This document shows positions 44,795 to 56,480 of a DNA stretch of 64,000 nucleotides, piece after piece. The translations under genes were made by a program, and so were the position numbers. Location of the stretch: assembly GCA_037576195.1 (NCBI GenBank), contig CM075102.1, positions 42,652,745 to 42,716,744 on the forward strand. The letters are read 5' to 3'. The DNA is from Phytoseiulus persimilis. Lineage: Eukaryota; Arthropoda; Arachnida; Mesostigmata; Phytoseiidae. The notes beneath the pieces are model-generated. The model was not told where the DNA came from. It saw only the letters and a program-made list of their open reading frames with translations, and ran no database searches. Positions within the stretch are counted from its first letter, which is position 1. Each line of letters opens with the position of its first letter.

Positions 44795-47700
44795 CTGAAC
44801 AAAATGGCCAGAGAAAATGAGGTGTGTGAGCCAACTGAACCCCATATCAATTGACCGTGGGTCGCAGCCGCCGCTTGTACAGCGTTCCTGGCACGGGACT
44901 GGACCCTCCATGCTCGATTGCTTTGGCTGGAGCGGCAAGAATAGGACTCATCCAGGATCATGGCATAAGGACGTCTCCGCTCATGGTTGAGCTTTCCATG
45001 ACATAAGCGAGCAGGCACTGCGGTCACCAATCTCAGTCGCAGGAAAGACGGATACCGTTGACTCTGTTGGACCTTCGGCTGCGGAGGTCGCATCTCTTGG
45101 CTTCCGGAGTCACGCATTGAATCTGTCACGTATCATACTGAACACGAACAGATAAGCTTGCATTCGCTCTGGGAAATCTCTGAGCCGTACTTTTGATGAT
45201 TAAACCTTCATTCGTCGTCGTCTAAAACAGTGGTTCCCGAATCGTGCTGCGCGCTCCTTTGTTTGGGACTCCTCACTACTGTGGAACACTAGCGTCTCAT
45301 GGTTTTATCCAGGCTCCCGCACGGTTCTGTAGGATATACCTCACAGCCAGTAACCGCGTGGCCGGGTCAATCACCAACAGAGCTGCTGGACGCCAGAAAT
45401 CCACCAAAGCACCTCAAACTCCTGCCAGCAACGAAATCGAAGGCTCAGAAGTGATGGCGCGCTGAGGGGCACGCAAACTCGACACGATGGACAACAAGGG
45501 CCGAGTACCCGGCCCCAAGGCGCAGAGATTGGTGGGTTTTAGTGGAATCACCACATAACCGAAGCAACGGTCCTAACGGCCCATCTCCAGTATCCGGGGG
45601 ATCCCTCCCCTCAACTATTGAACAAAAAACAAACGCCAGAATCCGAGGGAAGATACTCTCTCTGATTTCTCTGAAGCATATCTCGTCTTCGACGAACAAG
45701 GACTTCAACACTTTATCATCGCGGGAAACACGCGTCTCCCAACGATTCAGGTGCATCTGCCCTTACGGAGCCGGCTTGCTAGCCCAAGATTCACGAGAGC
45801 AGAAGAAATAGTATTCACCTCGAAGCCCATTACAATATCTGGGAGCATTCGTGCAACGGAACCATGAACTCCTCCGAATCGAAAACCGTGAGCGTTGGAT
45901 GAGTTGTATTGGGGTTTACGGGACTCGACGAAACAATAACGAGCGGAATCCATGGAGTTCCCGTGTTCAGAGCTCTTGGAGCGGGAGCTGAGGTGTTCCT
46001 GGGTCTTCAGTCGACGTCTCTGCCAAGGGGTTCTTCTGTTGACACATCTTGGATTTCTCCCGGCGTCAGATGAGCCCTTCCGATGTCTTCTTGGTGACAC
46101 GGATCTGATTCCATCCGAGGGAGCCGAGTTTGAGACAAGTGTTCCTGAACGCTTCTAACGCGAGTTTGGCTTGTTAGCTTTGTTCCCGATCAGAGGAGAA
46201 CGTTTGGAGCGGGAATCATAGAAGCTGAGTTCCGACGCCGCTTTCGAGAATCCGTTGACCGCCAGGTTGAGGCGTTAGAGGAACGAAACCCAAGAGTGGA
46301 GTTGCCTCTTTTCCTGTGTACAGGGTGTTTGCTGTAAGCTCAGCGACGATCGTGGTCGTCCTTCCTTCGGCCGATGCATATTTTCTACGGTATATTTTTT
46401 TGTTGTTCGATTGCTCCTCAAGAGACGCATCTTTTCCGTTTTTTCTTTCAACAGTCGGCTGAGAATTAGTGACTTGAGAGATCTTCCACATTTCCCCGAC
46501 TGCCAACTTCAACGGGCTAGTAAATGATCAATCCTCAACGTATCCGCAATTTCCGAAATGGGTTCAATTCGTCAACTGTCCCCCTCCGACATGCACCCAT
46601 GAGCATGAGGATCCAGCGCAAGCTCAGAAAACTTGTAAAGAATTCACACTTCACAAATTATGTTCATCAAAGCAACGCACTGCATCGATGCTCCCCTTTT
46701 CATACCTTCATCATGCCGGTTTCTATCCGAGAATGTACAGGGTTGACGACTTGAATGAAAACCCACGGTTTTTCGGATACTTGCTCAAAAATGAGCCGCC
46801 TCACGCCTGCCGTAAGGACCCTCGAAATCGGTCAGCTCAGCGATCGACGGGCGGCTTCGCAAAGGCACCTAAATGAGGAGGAAGGTAATGTGATTTCGTT
46901 CTCGAGCTCTTCGAGTTCACGGTCCGGGTCTGAGCGCTGATGGGTGCATACTGGAGGGTGATGGGAGACAAACCGAACCCATTTAGAAAATCGCAAATCC
47001 GTTGAGAATCGACGATTCACGAGCCTATTGGAGCTGGGGGTCGGAAAAAAACAAGGGAAGTCAGATACGACATACTCTTTGAACCAACGGATCTCTCAAA
47101 CAGAAACGAAAAAATATTTTTTAAGGGCCGAGGTATGGTCGAAAGAAGGGCGACCATCATCTGCGCTTAGCTTACAGCGAACACCCTTATAGTGGAGTCT
47201 TCCCGGTGAGAGCCGTCGCACCGAATATTCCTCGGAGGAAAGAACAGTTTTTCATTCAATTGCTCCGGATTGTACTGGGTTATATATGCTGTCCCGCGCT
47301 GCATCAGTGCTCGAGCCGTTCCCACAGCCTGATGCCTCCTCCTTTTCTGTATTGGGACCTAATGCCGTCATTGCCTTTGCACGAGCTATCTTTGCGGACG
47401 GCCCGCCGGATCCATCCGACGTCATGTCTGGGTCAGGTTTACTGAGCCGTATGCATGTGACACGGGGAGCCTCCAAATCGATCTCAGAAGCAACGCTGCG
47501 CTTTCTGGTGCTGGTCTGCGGGAAGAGATGCCTTCGGTAATGGGTCGCGGCAACGGGTCCTCCGCGACGTACCATGTTATGCACCGATCCCGCGGCAAAC
47601 TGTCGCATACAGGATTTCATGTTCGGCAGACAGCCCAGCGTGACCGGTCCTAGAGCCTCGTTGGGCTTCCGAAACGCGATTCAATCTCGAGGTCCCAGAA

Positions 47701-50700
47701 AGTTGCCCTTACTGTGACCCGTGCTGAGGCGACTGGATGACCACGCGATAGCCGAGACCAGTGACATTATGCCGTGTTGTATCGTTGTGGTGGGGAGCTG
47801 CACCAAACTTCTGCGTTCCCGCAATCTAGCCTAATCTCGAAACGGAGTTACAAGAATGAAGAATCTAGTTGGGTCTAGTACTCATGGACAACTTGTCCGT
47901 TTATTTTCCTTCCATCTAACTCCAGATCTCCCGAGAGAGACAGCCGGGAGAGGGCTCCTTGTGGTCTATGGGCCAACCCCAAGAGACCGCCGGGCCAACA
48001 TGCCGGATACCCGAAATTTTCCGAGCCGGATCGACCAGCCTCGCACACCTGCGGCTCTAGTGACTTTCCGTTCAGTACTGGATGGAGTACCAGTGTAAGC
48101 TGAACTCCAACCTGCTCTGAATATCATCACCATTGGTGACATCGGCAGCAGCGGAGACAGCCCGCAGAGATCTTCACGGAGTTTGGTGATGATCGTTGCG
48201 TCCTTCATGCGACATTCACCGTTTGATCGCGGCGTTTAGAGACTCTTCCTCCACAGAAATAGTTCCACAGGAACAGCTCTGGGATCAGTCGGTCACGGCG
48301 CGATTCCGCTCGGATTCGACGTCTCGGTGAGTTTGATGAAACGTGGTCGATTCCGCCTCGAGGCGAGATCTCGAACCCGAATCAATTCTGATCGCCTCGA
48401 GTCTCAAGGTCGATTCGGAGTTGGAGTTGTTCAGCAGCCGCCCAACCGGGAGACCTTCTTGTTTTCTCGCGCCTCGTCCTGGCCTTCAAAAGAGGCTTTT
48501 TCGATATGTCTTGCGAGGGCAACTCAAGATGCGAGAGATCGGTCGGTCTCTCGTGAAGAGGCCTGGGAACGCTTCTCCGCCGTTGGCCTGATCAGATAGG
48601 GAACCATGGGAAGCATCCAAAGAGGATTCTGCCGAGACAACGTGCTCATGGCTACCAAACGCCAATCTCACGGGTTAGGTCGATTCTCAACCTCCTGCTC
48701 GTCCCTGAGGACTACTTGAATCGGGAAGGAACGATGCCTAGCCCGACCGAAAAAAATTCCTGGAGGACGCCCGTTTTGAGACCTGCGGAACAAAACAGCC
48801 GAGCTCTCGGGAACGCGGGCGAGACTTTGAGAATCCCGGGGCCCGTCGAAATCGGAAAATCTTTCGGGAAATGAGCCGAATCGACCGAACCGTGAGATCG
48901 TTCGACTTCTACTTTTTGAGCCAAGATATCGGATGACCCGATCCCAAGTCTATATTTTAGGCTGTCTCCCGGGAGTTCTGACGTTTACTGCTCAACCGAC
49001 GGAACTGCTCACCTGATCAGCTCGCGGAATTCCCGGGTTCGATTAGCTTTGGCCCAAGTCAAGTCCAAGGGAAATTGTCTCAGTAGGTGCTACCGTTGTG
49101 GAATCGTCGATGACGTCATTGATTCGACCATCGCGGATAAGCGTGAATCCAATGCTTTCCGGACCAACACCTGGTGTAGGAAACTCCCTTCGGCAGCTCG
49201 CACGAATTTCCCACTGCCGATACAATTCCATGGGCGATAGCCATACTTTAGATTTCGGATGAGCATCGGTCAAAGAACGAGACGACGCACGAAAAAGTAG
49301 AAGAGGGAGCAGGTTTTTTTGGAGTAACCGTAATTTTTCATAGTTAGGGAGATATTGGTCATATTTGTTTCTCGAACAGCTGCGCTTGACAAGAACGAGA
49401 TTTGATGCCTGCCGGGCCTGGTGCCGCTGCAGCCGCCAGTTCTTCTGGCTTCGTTGTGCCCACAGCCGGCCGCTCGGTCTTGAGTCACGCGAAATTCAAT
49501 GTACGTCGTCTCTATCGACAGAGCTCGGGTTCATCAGCCGCAGTCTAGGTCACGGCTCTCCAACCCACAGCTCGTAACAACGTCAGCGCGCTCGGCCGCT
49601 TACATACAGAGCGCAGAGCCTGCTTCATAATTCACTATTTAGCCATTATTCATATTTCCATCGGCGCGACCCTCGTTGCAGCGAATTTTTCATCTCCATG
49701 TTCCGGCTGACTCTTCGTTGGAGACGCTGAGAACGTCGTCTCGCAGCCGCAGCCTCCCCCTTGCGTAGCCAAGACGCACCAACGAATCCTGGCAGAAGTT
49801 CATGCCTCGCAACGCTGTGAGTTCCCTTGTCACTGTCGGCGGTGGCGTATCAGTGAACGTGACTCGTTATTATGTAACGTGCCACATTTATTCAGCTCAC
49901 AGGAGGGCGACCACAGCAACAGCATCGTCGACGTAGATGGGATCCGCATGGGGATCTGCAGGAGTGATTGCAAGTGTGGGTCTGACTGACCGGGTTGGCA
50001 AGCTGGTTCTGATGAATATCCAAGAGCGTACCGCGAGTCGCAAATGATATGTAGTCGGCCTACGGCGCACTCCTACGAGTTGCCAATCCTGTAATGAAAG
50101 ACCGGACTCACAGGGGAGCCCTTGTTCCGACTGCATCTCCTTCCTCGATCCAACATTCACTCCCGTTCTCCATGTTCCTGACGAGCGACGCCAGCCAACC
50201 AGGTCCATTTAGAGTGCGCTCGCTCGCCCATCCGCTGTCGGAGTTTTGAGTTAATATTTTTGGAAACACCCCAACCCTACAGCGGCACGGCTCGTGTTCT
50301 ACCTTGTTGTGACGCACAGCAACGTGAGTCCGATAGGAGTCAGTGCATCCGGCGAAGTTGGGTTCCGCCGTCCGACGTTGAACCCGCACGAACTCGGATC
50401 GGCGACGGAAATTTCGCGAGCTCCCGTTCGGATGCTTGCGTGTGTGCGGGAGCCGCAGAGTACGCTCGTCTGAAGCAGCCATTGTTCTGTGGGGCTGATT
50501 TTGGTGACGATGGAATGGCCTGTTCCGAGTTGCCTTTCAGAGGGAACCAGAGACGGCCCCTTTCAAGCTCGAACCTCGAAGAGTTCGTTGAGTGCCGGGA
50601 CCGTCGAAACAGTTCGGAGTCCTCGAGTGCGGATCGCGTGCTCCGAAAGATCGCTCCGCAAAGCCGCGCTCGAACTCTGGACATTCCGCTGCGTGGCTGA

Positions 50701-53334
50701 AATTACCCCTCGACTCCTACGTGAACCTGTCGGTGATGTGCCCCGTGTGCGCAGTCGCATCGAACGTTCGGGAGACACTTCGCTCTCATGGAATATGCGC
50801 TCCCACAGCGCGGAGTCGTTCAGTACATGAGCCAACGACTCGTGTGAATCGAAAATCGCTCCACTGACCCGCCGGTGACCTTCGCAGTAGATGTAGAGTG
50901 ATGTAAGCCGTACCTTACTGCAGGCCGAGCAGCCGAGCGGACGGCACTCCATTCACTGGGAGAGTTCTCTCAAGGCCCTAATCAAGGTGCACAACAGGGC
51001 GCAAGATGTTTCTTGAAGCCTCCGCATGACATCGAGTCACCGACTCCTTTGATGATCGGGTTTGGACTCAGGAGCTAGTTTGTATCAGAACCGACAAATG
51101 ACGGCTTTTGTTACGCTGTGAGTTTCAAACTATCGGTGTGACAGCTCAGCTGGTGACACACCGCTGGGCAGCTGTGCCATCGACCGTGCGTGAGCCTATT
51201 CAAACTCGTCACAAAGAAAGCTCCCCGAAACAGTATCTACCAATAGATACAACTTCGCCATGTCCTGCGGAAGCTAATACTTCATGTTGTTATTTGCTGG
51301 AGCATGGAAGCCAACAATTGGCCGCGGTTTCGACCTAAACGAAATTGGTCGCGTATCCGTCGATTGACGGCCACGATTCCGATACTTTGTTGTTGTCTGA
51401 TCCTCCTCCCAGTGGTTTTGGGCGACGAGCGTTCGATGCATCCTATCGAATGAAATCGAAGCTAAGTACTCGGACTGAATATTCGGCAATATCACCAGAA
51501 CCGGTATCCACACTTGTTTACCGGTCCGACGCCCGTCCGGCGCATTCAACCGGCTGTGATATTCAGACATGGCGAGATGCAAAGCGTCCACAATCAGAAA
51601 GAATATTGGCATATAGGAGTGTTCCGTCTGAGACAGCTTGGAGGCTTCAACGTAAATGTGAAGGCCAATCTCTAGCGACAGGCGAACCGAAGTCGGCGAG
51701 ACACAGGCGCCTGATAGCCGTCTCGCGCGCGAGGGGAAACCGATTGGAAGAGAGCTGATCGCCCGAAATCAGAGGTTCTACAGCGAGCTCATTCGAGGGT
51801 TGATGGGCTGGTTGGAATATGGCTGAGGAGCGCGTTCTTACGCGAGTTGGGAGCCAGATCCATCAGACCGGATTGTCCAGGAAGTGCCAAGCCGCGGTTC
51901 GCATCGAGTGCAGCGGCTCGCCGAAGTAGACACGGCTCGGTCAGGTTTTGAGAAAGTCGCTCGCAAACGATACATTTGAGTTTGTGAGCATCATCAATAT
52001 CTATTACGCCGGTCTGGTCTGGCGTCAGTTCCCGAACGCTAGCGCCATTGCATCGTTTGTCAAAGCTCAAAACTTCGATAAACCGAAAACCGTGCCGAGC
52101 AGCTCATTGCCTGCCTCCTTGCCTGGCATGCTATCTACTACATACACTGGTTGGTGGAGCTTGCGCAGGGACCGACTTAAGGGACCGACGCAAGCCCGAG
52201 CTAGGAGGTTACTCTTTGAGATTGCGCATCTATTCAAGCCAGTGGGTTTTGAAAAACTTCATTCAGGTGGCTGGTGCGGTTGTTCAGGCAGTGGCGGTGC
52301 TCCCCGGAATAGAGTGCCCTCTGAGGGGCTCGCTCAACACTCTCTCTCTCAGTGAGGCCGAACCCATCTCGTCGAGGCCCCAGGCTTCAAGGTGTGGCCT
52401 CACTTGCAATCCTCCACTACTCAGGGATCGTCCCACGAAGCTCCCCTATCGGCTGGAGATTCGAAAGCCGCCCTCGGGTCAGCGTTTTGCTTTGCTCGAC
52501 CAAACTTGGTTCAGGGAAGTTCGGGTGTTGCTTCGGAAATTCGAACTGCGATAGGTCCTAGAAATGGGGTCCTAAATCGAAGCGGGGTTCGGGCCGACAG
52601 GACCACTCTGACGGAGGCCTTCCACCGGCTGTGCTGGTGCGTCGAATGACGAGTCATGCTTGGATGTGGAAGACGGAACGGTTGTCCATTGTACCTTCAT
52701 CCGGACACAGGCCGTCTGAGAGCCATAGCCATCACCGGTCCATACCAACGGGATCCAGTTCGGGATCCCGCGCGGCGGGTAGTCCGGCTGCTCGGATGGC
52801 TGGAATCAGTCAGCGGTATCTTCCCCCTCCTCTTCGCTCATGAAAGTAGAAGACGCTTTCTCCGAGCACTGCTTGAACGCGAGTGAACGGATCCGGTCCT
52901 GCAGAGTGACGGCAAAACAATGACGATGCCGCCGCGGTGTCTGATGGCGGCAGCTGAGAGCGCGATGTTGTCCCCTCAGTAGGTGCTCTTCCTGTTTTTT
53001 TTTCCCGGCGATATGTGAAGAGAGCATACTTCAACGCCTCGGCGCATAACGAAGTCAAGCCCGGCCTGGTTGCCGACCCACCCCGACGGCATTGACCCAC
53101 ATCACGGAGATCGCCACCACATCTCGCATCACTCTGCCCACTTCGAACACTGTAGCAAGACTCCGAGCGCCGCGGTGCCTTCCCGCGAAGTCGTGATCGT
53201 CTGCTCGCGGAGGCTGCGACAAATTGAATCAATGCAGCCGGCTCTGTTTCGCGACGCCGCGTTCTTTATCGCAGATTGCGTGGGATTGATCGTGTGCCCG
53301 GATTGTCTTCCTGCAGCCAGCTGTGGGTTCGTAA
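44795..53334. other. Longest stretch without a supportable gene (44.8-53.3 kb)
   Basis: Only short frames. On plus at 46524-46754 an ATG frame of 76 residues is followed by an exon-like frame ending at GAAG-GTAATG (46884), without a recognised product. A plus frame at 53070-53351 (REVVIVCSRRLRQIESMQPA) has balanced composition, no ATG, and ends inside the next long frame one register off. A GCCTGCC patch lies near 52108-52130 and a short CT run at 52339-52351. No RNA genes found. Confidence 0.35.
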
Positions 53335-54303
53335 CTCAGGATTACCGTTAAACGCCCACAGCTACATACATCGTACTCAGGGGCAGGGCTGCCAGTATGG
53401 CTGACACACAGAAAGCAGGGAAGCGTGCAGGAAGGCATAGGCGCTCTGGAGGTTGGTGTGAAGGCTTCGTCGATCGGTTACTTTGAATTGAAAATCGATA
53501 TTCCTTTCACGTTTCGCCGACCGTTCGACTCAGGATCAGAGAGAACGAGGAACAGAGGTCGTGCAGGATGGGGGAGACGGAGGGGAGAAAACGGTGCGGC
53601 ACGCCGGAATGTTGAGGAATCGAGGAGTGAAAAACAGGGAACGACTCGGCCTCGCCTCTCTCTTAGATGGGTTGTTGGGAGACGGCGCGGCGCCGCCGTT
53701 CCCCCCAATGGGAATCTCGTTCCTAGCGAGCTGAGCCCTGAGCTAACACGACTTCCCTTCCTCATTCGTGGACACATCGAGAGATCGTCGACTCGAGTAA
53801 AAATATCATCCGCCGTGCAGTACTTTGCACGCTTACAAACAACAATAAATCTGCAAGTCAAGATAGCTCGTTGGCTGAAACTTCGTAGAAGGTTCTGCCT
53901 TTGCGCTCTTTGTCTGTGTACCCGCTCGCTGCGCACACTGGCGGGCGGACTCTCTCAATATTCACTAATGAGTCTCGTACGAAGTGCGACGAGGTGCCGC
54001 GTGGAGTGGTTTTTGTGTTGGCTCGGTGGGGTTCACAGATCTCCGCGGGGAGCGAACAGAATGACGACGACGACGACATCAACAACGACAGCGATTCGAT
54101 ATGGGAGACTGGCTGGACAGCGATTACGAAGCTCAAACCTAGTTCGGCTCTTGATTCAAGCTCCCATGCTGAGCGGGCATCATTGTGCATCGTACTTCGG
54201 GGTTGCGCCGCTCGTTCTCGTCGGCGTTGTTGTTGTAGTTGTAGGCGGCGGCGGTGGCGGCGGCGATGGTGTCGAGTGCGCTGCATTAAGCACGCGACCT
54301 TAA
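53335..54303 (+). CDS. Longest open frame in the window, candidate exon (322 codons), unknown function
   Basis: Open from TAA at 53332 to TAA at 54303. At this local composition a run of this length is unlikely by chance (my estimate is a few percent or less for the whole window). About 31% of codons start with G. There is no early ATG (the first is beyond residue 200), so it would be an internal exon. The amino part is protein-like (RITVKRPQLHTSYSGAGLPV, then GYFELKIDIPFTFRRPFDSG), the centre arginine/glycine-rich, the rest increasingly low-complexity. It ends in valine and glycine runs from GTT and GGC repeats. An AG acceptor-like site at 53338 is weak. A minus frame with a proper ATG overlaps the second half and may be the true gene instead. 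Confidence 0.3.
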   Translation, partial: LRITVKRPQLHTSYSGAGLPVWLTHRKQGSVQEGIGALEVGVKASSIGYFELKIDIPFTFRRPFDSGSERTRNRGRAGWGRRRGENGAARRNVEESRSEKQGTTRPRLSLRWVVGRRRGAAVPPNGNLVPSELSPELTRLPFLIRGHIERSSTRVKISSAVQYFARLQTTINLQVKIARWLKLRRRFCLCALCLCTRSLRTLAGGLSQYSLMSLVRSATRCRVEWFLCWLGGVHRSPRGANRMTTTTTSTTTAIRYGRLAGQRLRSSNLVRLLIQAPMLSGHHCASYFGVAPLVLVGVVVVVVGGGGGGGDGVECAALSTRP

Positions 54304-54490
54304 TAAAGTTCGTCGCAGCAATCAGGGAGTCTCTTTCAACGAAGCCGACCGAGCCACCGGCCGACGAATCTATTGGCAAGTTGTCTCCGGAACGAAATTT
54401 GGGAGTTTGCTCCATTTCCGGAGCTGTGGTCGCGTAATTGCCAGCGCCGGCGAACTCCCGTCCCACCAGGCGAACTTCAGCTTTCAACAT
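53858..54490 (-). CDS. Candidate protein from ATG, unknown function (210 aa)
   Basis: Begins with ATG at 54490 (AGAA before) and is open for 210 codons. The first 70 residues look coding: about 41% of codons start with G, with a balanced sequence (AEVRLVGREFAGAGNYATTA). Next come arginine/histidine and glutamine-rich low-complexity runs, which are the antisense of the GGC and GTT repeats, then a moderately hydrophobic segment (LGLSFVIAVQPVSHIESLSL) and a polar end. AAG-GTCGCG after residue 64 is a poor donor. It overlaps the longest plus frame, and at most one of the two should be real. No family recognised. Confidence 0.3.
   Translation of the reverse strand: MLKAEVRLVGREFAGAGNYATTAPEMEQTPKFRSGDNLPIDSSAGGSVGFVERDSLIAATNFIKVACLMQRTRHHRRRHRRRLQLQQQRRRERAAQPRSTMHNDARSAWELESRAELGLSFVIAVQPVSHIESLSLLMSSSSSFCSLPAEICEPHRANTKTTPRGTSSHFVRDSLVNIERVRPPVCAASGYTDKERKGRTFYEVSANELS
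54220..54271 (+). repeat. GTT and GGC/GGT trinucleotide runs
   Basis: GTT-rich units pass into GGC/GGT units, with a GAC run nearby at 54063-54076. In-frame they encode valine/glycine runs on plus or alanine/glutamine/arginine runs on minus. Confidence 0.8.
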
Positions 54491-56249
54491 TTCTCAGCGG
54501 TGGTGCCCACAAGTTAACGGGCGGACATCCTTCGGGAGGAAACCATGGGAAGCACAAATGGAACGAATGCACGACTGTGCCCGTCCATTGAACAGCTGTC
54601 TGTTATACAGTTCCCGTGGATTGAGCGAGCCGTACTGATGGACGGCGAACTTTCACAGTTGGCCGCGAGCTTCTCCAGATTGTGGTTGCAGCTCTTCAAC
54701 ATCCCGGTCGGGGGAAGTCTGATTAAAAGCCGCGTATTGTGTTACCGTCCCCGTCAGCATTATTGAATCCAGTCCCCGGGTCTTGGACGAGATCCTCCGA
54801 ACGCCTCACCGAATCTCTCTGACCCCTCTCACCCTTCGAACCCTTGTTAGGCTCATCCGAGTCGTATGACTTCCCTCAGCCCAGCGTCGAAGCATCCGAT
54901 GGGCTTCGAATTCCCTCCCAGAGCCTCAGGTTTTTCGCAGGCTTTCCCGACCCAGACACCTCGATATAACCTTAACGCCCGCGGGTTGCTCGCAAACCCT
55001 TTCGCTCTCTGTCGGGCTCCCAGTCTACCCGTAGCCGGCGCTTCCGGTTGACAACCTAAGGAGTCGATACCAGCGAGATGAATAAAAGAGGTTTCGATAA
55101 ACCGATACTATATCGGAAGCGTCAGGGACCTCTGGACGCGTCCTGAGGCCTGCGAGGGGGCATTGGAATGGTCGATTGATGTCGCCATCGCAGCCGCGAA
55201 TAGCTGTTACTTTTGGTTACTCTGTCGTCACCCAAATCTTGGGCCATGGCCCGCCATGGACAACATCGGGAGGGATCAGCTCGATCCTCCTGCTGGCGAA
55301 ACCGTCATTAGTCATTCCCGTAGATCTAGGTGGCACTACAGCGTCCAACCGTTGGTCCGTCGCCAAGAAGAATACATCAGAGTTTTGACCCAGTTTCGCA
55401 CGCAACGCCGGCAATTTTTTTCCAGTGGCGCCTGATAAATATCACACAACAACAGGGCTCCTTATCGCAGGATTAGACGCACGAGATACGGAATACGGGA
55501 ATTCAAGAAGAGCTTCTGTCTGAAGATACAGGGACAAACGCCAAAGAATCGTGCGCAGTCCGCGGATAGCGTCCGCCTGAGAGTCTGTGGGGTTCGAAAT
55601 GAAACAATCCGCTTCCAATCATCGGATCGCCAGCCCCGACTCATATTGATGGGAAATACTTCGTCCAGCAAGTAGATGTAGCAGGAGCATGGGCCGGCAG
55701 CCGTGCACGAAACTCCGGACCTCGACGTGCAATTATGGATATTGTTGAAGCAAGCGTCTGTTGATACTCGCTCCCATTGGCGGGCTCTTGCTGCCCATTT
55801 CGCGGGAACCATTGCTTAGCATCGCTACCTGTAATTATACGAGGGACAACTTGGTCGTCATGATCGCCCAGAGAAGTTGGAATTAGAAACGTTCAATTAG
55901 TGCGGTACGAGGCTGTCCTTTTCCGTCTCCGCTCTCTTCGCTTCTCATTCCTCGCTCCCTCTCCTCGCTTTGTCGGAGTTTCGGCCGCTGCAGACACGCT
56001 CGAGTCCAGCCACTGTCTGAGTTTGAGAAGGCGTTTGTCATCTCAAATGTCTCATCGTTTGTTCCGAAGACAGAAGTAATTACGCAGAGGACCGCCGACT
56101 CGGGAAGCGCGGGAGATAGATAGGAGCGGGCAAGCGAGCCGCGTCAGCAGAAAGGAAACTGTGACACCATTGTGAATACAATTCAGGAGCCCGGTAGATT
56201 TACGCTCGGTCACAAATCAAATTTCAGTCGAAGCATCATAAGTGCCCAA
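54491..56249. other. No supported gene
   Basis: Short chance-like frames only. A pyrimidine-rich stretch at about 55915-55980 resembles the one at 17.0 kb. No exon follows it convincingly. Confidence 0.35.
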
Positions 56250-56459
56250 TTAACACAAACGCGTTGGGTCGCCGCTTCGACTGGCATCATTATGCACCAT
56301 TGCGCCAACTACATCCGCGTCCACTCCGTGTGGCTCAGACACGATGGAAGACAGGCCCAGAGAAGCTGCGGGGCGATGAGCCGCGGCTGCGTGAACGGCG
56401 CCAGCAGCAACAACAACAAATGACAACAATAACAAAAGTGACGGTTGCACTTGCAGCAT
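56250..56459 (-). CDS. Candidate secreted short protein (69 aa, or 76 from an upstream ATG)
   Basis: On minus, ATG at 56459 (a second in-frame ATG at 56480 adds seven residues) is followed by a classic hydrophobic leader (LLLLLSFVVVAAGAVHA) with a plausible cleavage after A-H-A. The mature part is about 45 residues, valine/aspartate/alanine-rich with one terminal cysteine, ending at TAA. About 45% of codons start with G, the highest value for a frame of this length, although GTT and GCT repeats in the leader inflate it. No dibasic or amidation sites, so it is not an obvious neuropeptide. It may be only the first exon of a larger secreted protein, but no good donor is visible. Confidence 0.35.
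   Translation of the reverse strand: MLQVQPSLLLLLSFVVVAAGAVHAAAAHRPAASLGLSSIVSEPHGVDADVVGAMVHNDASRSGDPTRLC
56395..56441 (+). repeat. AGC/AAC trinucleotide-rich stretch
   Basis: CAGCAGCAACAACAACA-type sequence. It is the reverse strand of the leader-coding part of the minus frame. Confidence 0.8.
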
Positions 56460-56480
56460 GGCGTGCGGGGGGCGTCCCAT

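Noticed and set aside
46688..46876. HAGFYPRMYRVDDL on plus, recalling the AGFY core of BIR domains
   Set aside because: The zinc-binding cysteines and histidine that define the domain are absent.
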